64,000 bases of DNA from Phytophthora sp. 'mugwort' (Eukaryota; Oomycota; Peronosporomycetes; Peronosporales; Peronosporaceae): contig JAUCEF010000016.1 in the NCBI GenBank assembly GCA_033558025.1, positions 3,968,001 to 4,032,000 of the forward strand, written 5' to 3'. The translations under genes were made by a program, and so were the position numbers. Below, piece after piece: positions 22,601 through 33,421 of the stretch (positions are counted from its first letter, which is position 1; each line of letters begins with the position of its first letter). The notes under the pieces are model-generated. The model ran no database searches. It was given only the letters and a program-made list of their open reading frames with translations, and was not told the origin of the DNA.

Positions 22601-23976
22601 TCGGCACATATTTATCGAATTCACGTTCCAATTCTGCTCCAGTGAGAGTATTGTGAATATCTCCGAATATCGGTCTCCATTCCGACGCAAAACAATCTGA
22701 TATGATCATTTCCCGCTTGAATGGTGCCCAATTGATCTGCTTGATTTCCGTGATCGATTGGTCTTTTTCCCAGTTGGAAATTCGTTTGGAATTCCATCGG
22801 AGTTGCTCAGTTGAGCGCTCGAGTCGCTGCCCCATCCTGATCAGGTGTTCCTCCCTCACGTCTATCGCTGTCGCCTCCAGTAGTTCCTACCTGGTGAACA
22901 AATGCGCTCTATTTTGCCATTGAGCCTGTGGATGATTGCATTCCGGCGCTGCGTTTCCCGCTTCTCAATGCGTGCTATGTATTCCTGACACACTTTTACT
23001 GTTGCATCCCACGCCCGAGCAATTACGTCTCTGCTGACATTTGCGTCCGTGCGCTCCGCCTGCAATTCTTCTTGGATTCGTGCAGGTGCCGCCGTCTGTA
23101 TCGGGTATCTCACCGTTTTCTTGCGGTTCCTCGAGGCCTCTCTGATCCCAGGTCCCGATAGTGAATTCGCACTCGTAGGTGATCCGATGAAGCCGCCGGT
23201 TCAGCCACTTCGACCCATTGCACCACACTTGTCTACCTTTGTGGAATATAGAACCTATCCAGTCTGCTGGCCGCTTCGCGGCCCCAGTAGGTGAACACCT
23301 CTGTCGGGTCCAGTTCTTCTTCCTCCTCGTCAACCGCGGAGGTTATCGTGACTCCATCTTCCAATTGCAGCTCCTGCATTAACGTCTGCAGCGCGCCACT
23401 TTCCGGTCGTCCACTGCGCTGTCCACCGAACCGACCTAACACAGGATTTTGTACACAATTGAAGTCTCCAGCTATGATAATATCTCCAGTTGGCCATTCC
23501 TATGATGTCATCCCTGCAAGGAACTTCTCTCGGGCCTTTCTGTCGTTTGGGGCATACACATTAACAACCAGATAATTGGGCAATTGAATCTCTATGTTCC
23601 GGTTCGTCCATCCGTCTGGCTGCCATGGCTCCACCTTGCCAATCTCACTTGGGTTGAAAGGTATCGCTACTCCTCCCACTCGTGAAGAGTCGACGCTCCA
23701 GTAAGACAACTCCTGCTCTTGTTACAGATGTTGCTTTCCCCACAGTCGTCTTCACATTAACCTTAAATTCTCCTCTTCCGTTCCGACGTGCGTTTCTTGT
23801 AGCAGCCAGGCAATTGGACGCTCCTTCACCGGTGTCCTTCGCCACGCTGTCATCCACTTGCCTCTGTTTTCTTCTACGAACCTACGAACGTTTTGGATCT
23901 CAATCAGTCTCGAGGCCGTTCGTCGCATTCTTCTTTTCTTCATCATCGTCATCTCCTGCCCGACTCGTAATTGCAC
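19691..23976 (-). pseudogene. LINE copy A ORF2: endonuclease-reverse transcriptase, frameshifted
   Basis: Reading right to left: the endonuclease starts near 23976 with IAWLLQETHV (about 23800-23830), LVVNVYAPNDRKAREKF (about 23530-23580) and IIIAGDFNCVQNPVLG (about 23420-23480). The RT follows with PAMVAIGNELITGGEPPESF (about 22375-22440), [16 protein letters not shown] (about 22065-22115), and an intact catalytic box [11 protein letters not shown] near 21770-21805. The C-terminal part (19691-20446) has a zf-RVT-like stretch, ETMEHLFWECPSAQMCW, and ends at a stop at 19691. About a dozen separate frames are needed to read the whole, so the gene is dead, but the aspartates of the RT box survive. 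Confidence 0.85.
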
Positions 23977-24143
23977 TTGACGCCCGAAGCATCCGTTACA
24001 GCTCCTACTATCATCCTCTCTGGAGCTGCTTCTTTCTGCCTATTGACGTCCTTCATACAAAATGTTTCGTCCGCGCTCACCGAGCTTCCAGCGCTGTGGC
24101 AACGAAGCGAGCTACCGCCCTCCAATCACTGTGTGCGGGAGCT

Positions 24144-27100
24144 TCAAATACGCCGCTCGATATATTCTTCCACTGTCCGAAGAGCGAGCAAATGCCGTAC
24201 CAATCTCGACTGCGCACCGTCTTCCCCTTCATTTTCCAGCCCCGTTAGAGCCTTTATCTCCTTCTCGTACACCAGCGTACAGATTGTGCGCTGCGCGAAT
24301 CTGAACTTGTTCTTGGCATCGCAAATTTTGATGATCTCATCGAATTCGTAGGCACAGTTGCGCATCTTTTGCCAATCCTCACAGTTTTCAATCAGGGGGG
24401 GGGGCAGATTTCCTTGTGGTCGACGCGAGAACCGCGCCTTCCACTCCCAGCCATCTTAGAGTCGGCTTATCCGCCGTTCTGTTTCTTAGTGCCACTAGTC
24501 GTCCGTACAAACATTCCTTGCGCCATATCGTTGTCCATGCCTCGAAAACCCGCTCACTCAGAGTCTCTAACAATTCCTCTGGATAAGCAAACCTTTGCAT
24601 CGTTTGCAGAAGCCACGATGGTTCCTTCCGAGCAACTTCAATCCACGATTCCATTGAGCTGTTTACCAGCGGGAATCCAATCCGCGCGGATATTGGCCAG
24701 ATCATTTCCAGTTTGTGCCACAGTTTATGCCACTCCTTTCGTTTGACGAGCTGCTCGCTCTGCGTCCCACCCGAGTCCTTGCCCTGCCTTGTTATTGGCA
24801 CTTTTGCCACTTGTACAGGCCCCGTTTTCGATCGCATTACTTGCCGGATTTGCTCCCATTCCATCGGCGTCAACGTGTGTGATCTCTTGGACTGCGACAT
24901 TTGGCTCCGTAGTTGGCGGAAGGTCGTTAGTTGACCTTCCTGGGACGCTGATCCACTACTAGTTTGAGATGGCTCGTACTCCGAATCGGATTGCGATTCC
25001 TCCTCTCCGCTTGCCTTTGGATTTGCTCCTTCTCCTCGGCCGCTGTCCGCTCGACATCCTGTTGTCACTGCCTCAACACAGCCAGCGGAATCTGGAGCGT
25101 TGAAGCATCTTTGACTTCTTCGTTGGGATCGTCCCGTAGATCCATCTCTAAAATCCGATTCCTCTGCTGCCGCGAAAGCTGCGATGCTGTATTCACTAGA
25201 AATTCCGCATATCGCTGTGGTTCCGCTTGTTCAAGAATGAGGTGGATTTCACATTGTAACTCATGCGGAATACTGAGCCTTGTTAGCCGTTGTCTTAACT
25301 CGTCCGTTTACCATCCCAGCACCTTGATCCCACGGCTCCTGAGACTGGCCTTGCTGAGACTCTGTCGGAGTACCCTTCTTGTCGATGCTGCTGCACCGTG
25401 GATTCCGTAGATGCTCCTGCCGGATTTGATATCCTCCTGCGCGCTGCTCGCCTTGGTAACCACTTCTTGCATCTCTGTGTGGACATAGGCCGAGTAATGC
25501 TCGCCACAGAAGCGCACAACTTTTAAAACCAGATCCATTCCAGCTGCCTTTTCCTTCCGGATTTCCGCCAAACATCTTCCCAGCTGCAATGGAACGTGCA
25601 GTCCCGTTGCAAACACTTTTTTTCCTTTGGACTTGGATCCAGGCTTGTTCATGGAGCAGTACGATTGCTTTTTGTCGTCGGTATCGTAGGCCAGTACAAA
25701 GATCTTCCGCTGCAAGAAGTTTGCAGCTATCGACATTAATTCACTGCTGCCCCAATTGTACCGCGGTACAAACACTTCTCAGCTGGACTGCGAGCTCGCG
25801 TAGTCGTGCAGGCACCAGCGAAATTGTTCGCTGGACTCTGAGCGTCCATTCCGTTCCACCCGCGCTCTACGTTCATCAATGTCGTCTTGCGCGTGAAGTG
25901 ATCGAATTGCTCCATTAAGTTGAGCTGTCCTGTCCACCCAATGCCTCGCTTAATGATGGCGGTGATTTCTTCCAGCCGACTGTCCAGTGCTGCTAGATCT
26001 AGATCCGCTACTGCTTGAGCCAATTCCATGGTCATGCAGTTCCCTGACGCAGGGGTTGCCACTGGTCTGAGCCCTAGCCGACTTTCGAGGCCCGCTACAT
26101 CGGTTATCTCCTCCAGTGACTGACGCGTTTGAGGAACCAACTATCCCCGGAATTGTTTGAGCGGGCGCAAGTACTTTTGCCAACGCTGCATTGCGCTTTC
26201 GCGTCCTCCGTGATCGGAGCCTTGTCTGGCATCTCCTGCTCGTCACTCGACGACATTTCTGGGGGGCTGACTGGGTGGATTGTCTTCCGACTTGGATCCT
26301 GCTCCTCATCTGCCCCGTTATCTTCATCTAATTCCGCAAACCTTGATGCTGCAACGGGGAACCGCTGTTGCAAAGTGTCCGCGTCAACGAACAACTTCTT
26401 CCCGTTCGTCGAAGCAGCGTTACCCAAGGCCGCTTTGGCTCCGGCGGAATCTGCCGGGCTTCCTCGTGCTTGTGGTGTCCCGCTGCTGTGCAGCTCTCCC
26501 CATATGCGAATCGGATGGATTGCTCTCTTGCTGAACCCGCCCTTGCGCTCGTGCCGGGAGGACTGCCTCTTCTGCCTTTCTGACACCCTCTGCCTGTATT
26601 TTAAGCCGCTTTTGCGCCGTGATCTTCATTTCTTCGAAACTAGCGAATAGCTTCGCCGAATTTTTCAACCTCGCAACTTCCTGATCCACTGCCACTCTGC
26701 TGCCCGGTCCTGAGAACTGTACGTCCGTGTACCTGCATCTTGCTATCGTGTGGCCAATGTTGCCACAGCGAAACACTGCAAATATTGCCGGACGGCTGGA
26801 TGTTGAAGAATGATCATCTCCCAAACCAAACGATACGAGCAATTCCACGTAAGAACTCAGGACACTCCATTGATTTCATGGTTAGTCGCCATACCGTCGA
26901 CGTTCTTGAATCCGGCGTGCACGTATCCATGTCTTCTAGCTCAACTCCCGTCGATATATTCTGCTCCAAGTATGCTGTCAACCGCCCTATATCTATGAAA
27001 CTGGTTACATTGTGGATGTCAACCTTGTATTCTCGGAGCATTGATGGTCTCGTGCCGTCCCTCGCTAATTGCCGGTCCCACACCGATCCCACCTCCGGTC

Positions 27101-28399
27101 CATGCATGTTCGCTATACCGTAGATCCTCTTCTGGAACGGGATACGCATGAGCTGATACTTCCGTGCCGTGGCTCAATCAAAGAAAAAGAAGTGCACGCT
27201 CCGCTGCGCGTAGTTATAGCTGATCGTTTTGGTCAAGTTGAGCATGCGTTGCACCTCGTCCACATTCACTCCTGCTGCCACTGCTGCGAGTATGGTGTCG
27301 TCCTTGATTGCTCTTATGGCTTGGCGACTGGCCTTGACGCTTCCGCGTCCTCTCAGTTGCAGTACTAGCTCTCCTTCCACCTGCCTGCATCTGGGTTGTT
27401 CTGGTCAACCGAGTAATCCCCTTCGAATCTAGTACACTCTTTATGAAATCCGGCATCCGTCGGCAGACTATGCTGCCTTCCGCAATCCCACCAATGATAC
27501 GCCACTCGTTCTTAGTTCCTTCCCGAAGCGCTCGCCCCTAATGCGCCGCCAGTGGCTGCTCACATAGTTCCATGAGCTCCGGAATTTCCGCTCTTGAATA
27601 TTTCGCCGGGTTGAACATGAATGTTTGGTACTTCCTGAACGTTCTATCCTGCGTGATCTCGTCTGTGGTCCCCGCTTTGACCTTCGCTGTCCACAAATTC
27701 ATTGGCTTCTCGCAGGCCCATTTCACCTTTCCAATCATGCTTTCAAGAATCGTCTTCAACGTCCAACTTGTATTGTAGATATCTTGCGTTGCTGTCGTGT
27801 CGTATCTTTCCCAGTCGTTATACGTTCCCCTAGAAACTATGAACGCTTCCTTGAAGTATGTCGTGAGCAGCTTTTTCGTCGCCTTTCAATTTAAGGTAGC
27901 GCTGTTTGGCTCCGGGCACTCGGTCTTCATCTACTGCAACACTGACATGCGCGATCGCAAACAATTCAGCAATTGTGGTCACCCACTCATCCTTCGGTCG
28001 CTCGTGCTCCGTGGCCTTCATTGCCGCCATACCGCCGAGAAAATTTCTTCCGGTTGAACCTCCAGCGTGACTTCCTGTTGTTTTTTTTTCGTTTGTCCTG
28101 CTGATGTTGAGCGGGCTGTTTCTTCGCCGGGTCTTCTTCTTCCGTCGGTTTTGGATCCGGCTGAGCGTTTCGTTGCTCCTGCTCCGTCTCCGCCTGGTCC
28201 TTGGGAATGACATTCTCTCCTGATGTCGTGCCGCTTGCGAGGGTGGCGTTTCCGCTTCCAGCGAATCCTGACTTGCCGCGGTCATAACCTCGTCTTCCTG
28301 ATCCCCGTCGTCGTTCTCCTGACCCTTATCATCTTGGTTCCCTGAAGTCGCTGACATGGTCTCATCCTCCGGCTGCCGACCACGCTCCTCTTGAACCAC
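24144..28399 (-). pseudogene. LINE copy A ORF1: long gag-like protein, frameshifted
   Basis: About 4.2 kb upstream of ORF2 reads as fragments of one long protein matched piece by piece by copy B: MPDFIKSVLDSKG near 27420-27456, FMFNPAKYSRAEI near 27595-27630, and GAKQRYLKLKGDEKA near 27860-27910. A zinc knuckle near 26735-26780 reads FRCGNIGHTIARC; the first Cys of the CCHC pattern is lost here but is present in copy B. The rest is Gln/Glu/Ser-rich and I do not recognise a domain. An ORF1 of this length is unusual for LINEs. Confidence 0.65.
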
Positions 28400-28625
28400 G
28401 TCCCCCGGGGCCCTGGATCAGGCGGCCTCGTCGCCTTGTCGGGCGACGTCTTCCTGCCACGATCTCCAGCACCGTTCATGGTGCTCGTCCTCCGACGGGT
28501 TAGGTCTTCTATACTCAAATCGAGAATAATTCGAGCCAGTTACTTGTACGCTATTTCCTCCAATCCTGGCCGCTGCTACTTGGCGGTCAGGGCTCTGCTG
28601 GGTGCGTCGCTAGATTGGAAGTGCC

Positions 28626-28640
28626 ACAGTCAGTTTGTAA
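28626..28640. repeat. Target-site duplication of the minus-strand LINE (5' side)
   Basis: ACAGTCAGTTTGTAA is the partner of 19463-19477. It directly follows the first base of the element, which shows that the copy is not 5'-truncated. Confidence 0.7.
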
Positions 28641-29631
28641 TCGAACCCACGGGCGAGGGGAGCATGTCATGTACACCACGCAGGCGTACGTATAGACCAG
28701 GCAATTCAGTGGGGCACAGCGTTACAGTCGCTTTTGGTGCTTCAAAGCTGTGGCAGTAGGGTAGCGAACTCACGTCCCCACGTCGACTCGGTTCGGTGGT
28801 CTACTTGCCGAAGACATGCATAGACAAGACTCCCCAGAGAGAGCCACTAGACAACTCCGGTGACGAACACTTCTTCACGGTGAGAGGACGCTCACAGCAG
28901 CGTCCACCTCGACCCAGTGACTCCATGACCACTAGCCATTTCAGTCTACCGCCTCAGTACGTGCCGTACCCTGTTCACGCAACGTCCCTCTTTGTAAGTC
29001 CTTCTCTTCTCAGTTGGTTGAGGCCATCCCCGCAGTGCCGCAGAACCTCACGCGTATTTTAATCTGACCACTCCTGGCTAGATTACAACTGCGAGTTGGG
29101 CGGCTCGAACCGGCCGTCCAGAGCACTCCTACGAAGACTACTGTTACCCACTGACTGCTCCCGTGGCCTCTCAGCTGCTCGTTCTAATTCACTGTCGTGG
29201 TCTCTCCTTCCCGCACATCATTCCAGCATGACTATCGCCATGTCGTCCCACCTGAGCGATCTTCTCGGGCCGCGACCGCTCACACAACGCACCCTCGTCG
29301 TATCCCGTCCAGTACCTTTAGCCTAAGATTCTTGTCCGCGTCGGTCACCAACTGCATCGAGAGGCCAGCTGCCGTCAATGTCACTCGCCGGTCAGATCAA
29401 TAGTCACTGCATCGGGGTTCCGCTTTACCGTAGTGCCGTGCCGCGGCTTCCGCCTATTTGTTCAACGTGCCTTTTTTAAGATTTTACAGACCCCTTTACC
29501 CATAATCATTGTAACCTTACCCTTTTAAGTTATTAGCAGAATACATTGCGAACCTACTTGCCATCCACAACAACGATAAGGGTATTGGCTGCCAACCGAG
29601 TTGGAATTTTTACAGTATGGTACCAACAATA
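28641..29631. other. Stretch without recognised gene
   Basis: C-rich sequence with short plus-strand frames (28796-29062, 29096-29326) that have no family resemblance I can name. It becomes AT-rich after 29460. It could hold a decayed element; nothing can be supported. Confidence 0.45.
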
Positions 29632-29685
29632 ATAGAAGCTAAATTGGCAGACATGTTTTATCGTGTCTGCCAATTTAGCTTCTAT
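29632..29685. repeat. Perfect hairpin 1 (22-bp stem, 24 with a wobble pair)
   Basis: Arm 29632-29653 (ATAGAAGCTAAATTGGCAGA...) is the exact reverse complement of 29664-29685. The stem extends inward by a T-G and a G-C pair, leaving a 6-base loop TTTTAT. Confidence 0.9.
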
Positions 29686-29748
29686 CAATCGGTTCTAATC
29701 CCTGGAAGCTATAGCGGGCATAGCTTCCAGGGATTAGAACTGATTGAT
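29684..29748. repeat. Near-perfect hairpin 2 (29-bp stem, 7-base loop)
   Basis: Arm 29684-29712 pairs with 29720-29748. The only difference becomes a G-U pair in RNA. The loop is AGCGGGC. It overlaps hairpin 1 by two bases, so the two stems stand side by side, about 210 bp upstream of the next gene start. Confidence 0.9.
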
Positions 29749-29956
29749 GGTCTGAAACGATATTTCTGATCAGGTAATACGAAGCCGTTAATTTCACTGT
29801 CTTCAACCAGCGCTCGGCGTTGAGTCACGCTGACAAGATGCCTGACGTTTATCCTCCTCGCCGATCCACTTAATAGGGTAGGTAGAAAGGTATCTTTGGC
29901 ACTGCACAGTCCCATTGTGGCGCTCACCAGTAAGGCTCCTCAGAACCCTCACCAGG

Positions 29957-31003
29957 ATGACCTTTTCCTGGATCAAATGCTGCTACTCTCTCTTTGTGCG
30001 ATTCACTTTCGCATTCGCCTCGGTGCAGCTAAGCCCACTCGCAACGACCGTGGCTAACACAATGGAGGCAACGAACCAGGTTGTTCCGGATTCTGACAGC
30101 ACGTACGGTAGCGACGAGATGTATCTCTTTGATGACGACGATCTACTGATCGATTCCAGCACTGATTCCAGCGGTTCGTACTCTGCATACGTCGAGTGCA
30201 AGGATATTAGCATCGGAGGCGACGCTACATACTGTATTGAAGGATTCATGTGTAGTGGCGACGGTGAGAAGCCTACGGGATATGATTGCCCACTGAAAAA
30301 CGACGTTGCTGTTGCCGAGTGCCTCGACAACATGCGGAGCTTCCTCAACGGCGAGTGCGTGGCCCCACGTGACAGCGTCTGCCACAAAGCCAGCACTGGT
30401 TCATGGGGCTGTGTATGGGAAGACGAGGTGGTGGTCAACCGGGGTGAGACTGGCACCACGACTACCAACGGAGGTGACACGACCAATTCTGGTACCGAGA
30501 CGACAACCGACAAGGACGACTGCACTGAAGTGAGTGTGGAAGGTGACGCCACATACTGTATCCCAGGTGTTATCTGTAGTGGTGAAGACGCCAAGCCTGC
30601 GGGTGATCTTTGTCCCGTGTCGGGCGACGTGGCCGTCAGTGGTTGCCACGACTACGTCCCGAGCTACCTGAACGGCAAGTGTGTGGCTCCCAGCGACGGT
30701 GTGTGCCAGAAGATCAAGACTGGCGCTTGGGGATGCGTGTGGGGCAACGGCGATGGAACTGCTGCGTCGTACGTCGTCGACACGACGGATGGGGGCAGCA
30801 CGGTGAGTACTGGCGGTAGCAGCGCTGCCGTCGTGGGAGTCGTCGTTGCGGTGGTCATCGCCGCCGTGATCGTCGGCGTCGCCATCGCCTGGTCTCGCCA
30901 CAAGCGCCAGAACAGGAACAACCGCTACTCGGATGTCAGGATGGACGCCGTGCTCACGCCGCCTGGGTCGTCGCTCAACGGCGCAGCCTTCAACCGCGTG
31001 TAG
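29957..31003 (+). CDS. Predicted type I membrane protein with two 8-cysteine modules
   Basis: The 348-residue protein starts at ATG 29957; the frame extends 14 codons upstream, but only from a TTG. Residues 1-35 include a hydrophobic stretch fitting a signal peptide (SLFVRFTFAFASVQLSPLA). An acidic Ser/Asp-rich stretch follows (about 45-75). Two copies of a 72-residue module have cysteines at 81, 93, 99, 111, 122, 134, 142, 152 and at 189, 201, 207, 219, 230, 242, 250, 260; the spacing 12-6-12-11-12-8-10 is identical in both. A Thr/Gly linker joins them. A transmembrane helix (about 290-312, Val/Ala/Ile-rich) precedes a basic stop-transfer (SRHKRQNRNN) and a short tail. Four disulfides per module and an extracellular position are inferred. 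I do not recognise the module. The product is likely at the cell surface. Confidence 0.8.
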   Translation: MTFSWIKCCYSLFVRFTFAFASVQLSPLATTVANTMEATNQVVPDSDSTYGSDEMYLFDDDDLLIDSSTDSSGSYSAYVECKDISIGGDATYCIEGFMCSGDGEKPTGYDCPLKNDVAVAECLDNMRSFLNGECVAPRDSVCHKASTGSWGCVWEDEVVVNRGETGTTTTNGGDTTNSGTETTTDKDDCTEVSVEGDATYCIPGVICSGEDAKPAGDLCPVSGDVAVSGCHDYVPSYLNGKCVAPSDGVCQKIKTGAWGCVWGNGDGTAASYVVDTTDGGSTVSTGGSSAAVVGVVVAVVIAAVIVGVAIAWSRHKRQNRNNRYSDVRMDAVLTPPGSSLNGAAFNRV

Positions 31004-31922
31004 GAAGCAGCGTAGTGACTGAATTATAAGCCTGTAATTCACAGGATACTTTGCCCATTTCGATATATGCTGACTTGTCTAGGCCCTCCATCTGGCTTGA
31101 ATTGATGCGCGTCACGAACGGTGTTGAAGCCTGGGGCTCAGTCCCAGTGGCTGCTATTGCAAGGGGCAAAACACGCTCCACAACTGCTATAGCTAAGCCA
31201 ACGAATAAATTTTAATAGCAATGAACACAATAGGGTTAGAAATTTTCTTTTGGGCTTAAACGTGAAACAAGTTGTTGCCGAGCCCGAGAAGTGAAAGCGC
31301 GCGCTTGAGCCGAGCGTGTCGAAGCGATGGATGACAGACTGCCACCTGGTTTTACCACCTGGTTTTAGACACGGGCTTTTTGCATTCATTTGCCCGGCAT
31401 AATGGCTGCCAAGCCCAGAACTCCTGAGCAGCGCCGCTTTAATCGTCTCATGCTTGTGTGGGCTCGCCATCGCTACGAACTCACAGCCTGGACTCACCAT
31501 GAACTCGTCGTGTGTGCAACGTGGCGCGACATCCTTCAGAACACGCCATTCGCACACCGGATTCTTTTTTTCGCTCTTGCCATCATAAAGTATTTCCCGG
31601 TATCAAAGGCAAGTGGCCTGTCTTTCCTTTTGCTGATCGCGGCTCCTCTCTCGCCGCACATGGCAATTTTCGCTTCTCGCAGGCTGTGTGACTCGCACTG
31701 CGGGCGTCCGCTGGGCAGACAACCGACGAATTCCCAGCTCAGCGATGCCACCTGCTTGTCGAATTCTCTGCCCCACGCTCAAGCGACTCTCCCCGTGGCA
31801 TTTCGCAGCTGTTATTTTTTTTAAACGAGATTGAGAAAACTACTTGCGTTTAGTATACCTTCGAGATAGTATCAATTTAGAGAGACCAAATATATCAAAT
31901 TGGAAAAATTGCAAACCCGCGC
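31004..31922. other. Intergenic stretch between the 8-cysteine protein and the kinase gene
   Basis: A 144-codon frame at 31390-31824 has no recognisable domain and is probably accidental. A short direct repeat (ACCTGGTTTTA twice, near 31350) is present. The kinase promoter should lie just upstream of 31923, which is AT-rich. Confidence 0.4.
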
Positions 31923-33104
31923 ATGTCTTCCATCAACGCCATTCCTGCTTTTGACTCGTCAAGCTCAAGTCGCCTACCGCATACCACCGGGAGGACTCTT
32001 TCGACACTATTCACTGACGCTATGACGTTCAACTACAACGAAAACGTTACGGACGCGGCCGTGGTCGTGGCCCCGTACCTGGCGGCCGTTACCATCGTGG
32101 ACAAGGCGAAGCTCAAGCTCCAGGCGTCCATCGTGTCCACGCTCACCAAGTGCATTCCGAGCTGGAGCGACGTGGAGCCCGACAGCGTGGATGTAGAGCA
32201 TCTGGGCGGTGCTATGACGAATCTCATCTTCGCTGTGCACAAGCCTGAGGGCAAGCACAGCGACGTGCTCGTGCGCGTGTTTGGCGAGGGCACTGAGTCC
32301 TTCTTCTCGCGCAAGGAGGAGACTCGTCTGTTCCAGCTGCTAAGCGACAAGAAGATTGGTGTAGAGCTTTTGGGCCAGTTCGCCAACGGGAGGGCAGAGA
32401 AGCTCATCCACGGCTCCACGTACACGAGTAAGCGCATGCGGCAGCCCGACGAGTCCCGCATTATCGCCAAGCAGCTGCGCGTTTTCCACGAGTTGGACAT
32501 TGATATCGATAGGACGCCCACGTACATCTCGAGCATCCGGAAGCTGCTGGAGGTGGCGCGTATCAAGTGTACGGCCGACAAGTTCAAAAGGTTCGTGGAC
32601 CCCAAGCAGCTGGCCAAGGACGTGGACGAACTGGAAAATATCCTTGCCGAGGTGCCGTCCGCCATTGTGCTGAGTCACAACGACCTGCAATACGGCAACA
32701 TCATGAAGAACGACACTGGCGACGCCGTGCTCATCGACTTCGAGTACACGAGCTACAACCCGCGCGGCTATGATCTGGGCAATCACTTTTGCGAGTGGGC
32801 CTACGACTACCACAAGACGGTGAACGCGCACTTGGGAGACTTCACCAAGTACCCGACGGAGGAGCAGCAGCGCAACTTTTGTCGCGCGTATTTGGCTGGC
32901 AAAGACGGCGATGAGAAGGACGTGAGCGAGAACGAAGTAGAAAACTTGCGGCAGGAGGCCAACACGTACTCGCTGGCATCGCACTTGTTCTGGGCCCTCT
33001 GGGGCTACATCCAGGCGTCGCAGTCCACGATCGATTTCGACTTCTTGGCTTACGGCAAGTGCCGCTACGACGCGTTCAAGTCGCGCGTGACACTCAAGAA
33101 GTAA
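31923..33104 (+). CDS. Ethanolamine/choline kinase
   Basis: The enzyme phosphorylates ethanolamine or choline with ATP, the first step of the Kennedy pathway to phosphatidylethanolamine and phosphatidylcholine; it is cytosolic. The 393-residue intronless protein has the family's catalytic motif LSHNDLQYGNIM (His252, Asn253, Asp254) and metal-binding [19 protein letters not shown] (Asp272, Glu274), followed by an aromatic C-terminal part (LFWALWGYIQ). A nucleotide-binding region (LGGAMTNLIFAV, 94-105) also fits. HND and DFE are intact, so it should be active. Substrate cannot be told from the sequence; the general look is closer to ethanolamine kinases. A second in-frame ATG (Met34, base 32022) starts the region that matches the family, so the first 33 residues may be a targeting or untranslated stretch. 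A dead copy lies at 10400-16375. Confidence 0.92.
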   Translation: MSSINAIPAFDSSSSSRLPHTTGRTLSTLFTDAMTFNYNENVTDAAVVVAPYLAAVTIVDKAKLKLQASIVSTLTKCIPSWSDVEPDSVDVEHLGGAMTNLIFAVHKPEGKHSDVLVRVFGEGTESFFSRKEETRLFQLLSDKKIGVELLGQFANGRAEKLIHGSTYTSKRMRQPDESRIIAKQLRVFHELDIDIDRTPTYISSIRKLLEVARIKCTADKFKRFVDPKQLAKDVDELENILAEVPSAIVLSHNDLQYGNIMKNDTGDAVLIDFEYTSYNPRGYDLGNHFCEWAYDYHKTVNAHLGDFTKYPTEEQQRNFCRAYLAGKDGDEKDVSENEVENLRQEANTYSLASHLFWALWGYIQASQSTIDFDFLAYGKCRYDAFKSRVTLKK

Positions 33105-33421
33105 ACGCGAGTTGCAGCAGCGACGAATTTATTGACATGTTCTGGTAGCTTTTACGTAAGTTTCACAACAACGAGTTTGCCACAATAGTAAGCAAGCAGG
33201 TTAATGGTGACGTGACATGCAGAGGTATTGAATGAATGAACGTAGCATAGTATTCGAGAACGTGTTCAGCAACTGATACTGCGTGTCGGTACTACTTAAT
33301 CCCACTTGATTAGGCGGGACTGCAGTGCTTGCTGACTGGACCCTGCGACGTAACGGTTGTGCCTCTTCATCCGTACCTGCAACTTAACCATGCGTGACAT
33401 CTGCCACTGTTCTCTAGGACG

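Larger units (their letters stand above)
19478..28625 (-). mobile_element. Full-length LINE (non-LTR retrotransposon), copy A, about 9.15 kb
   Basis: This minus-strand element has a long ORF1 and an ORF2 with APE-type endonuclease, reverse transcriptase and a C-terminal zinc-finger region. It is the same family as 39549-49001. The two copies can be aligned from the first bases (CACTTCCAATCTAGC here, CATTCCGAATTCAGC there) to the last (both end in CTCTCTCT). Both ends are flanked by a 15-bp near-identical duplication. There is no poly(A) tail; the 3' end is a short CT repeat. Frame breaks make it inactive, though it is better kept than copy B in the RT active site. Confidence 0.88.

Noticed and set aside
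24398..24406. Run of nine or so G in LINE copy A as a possible functional motif
   Set aside because: Homopolymer in decayed sequence; more likely a slippage product.
29983..30594. 203-codon minus-strand frame opposite the 8-cysteine protein
   Set aside because: It mirrors a well-supported plus-strand gene with a signal peptide, spaced Cys modules and a membrane helix; the minus reading has no domain features.
31390..31824. 144-codon plus-strand frame upstream of the kinase gene
   Set aside because: No domain, no signal or membrane pattern; composition looks like translated intergenic DNA.
32340..32984. 214-codon minus-strand frame inside the kinase gene, similar to a frame at 10555-11175 (+)
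   Set aside because: Similarity between the two antisense frames only reflects the kinase duplication; the sense strands carry the kinase motifs.
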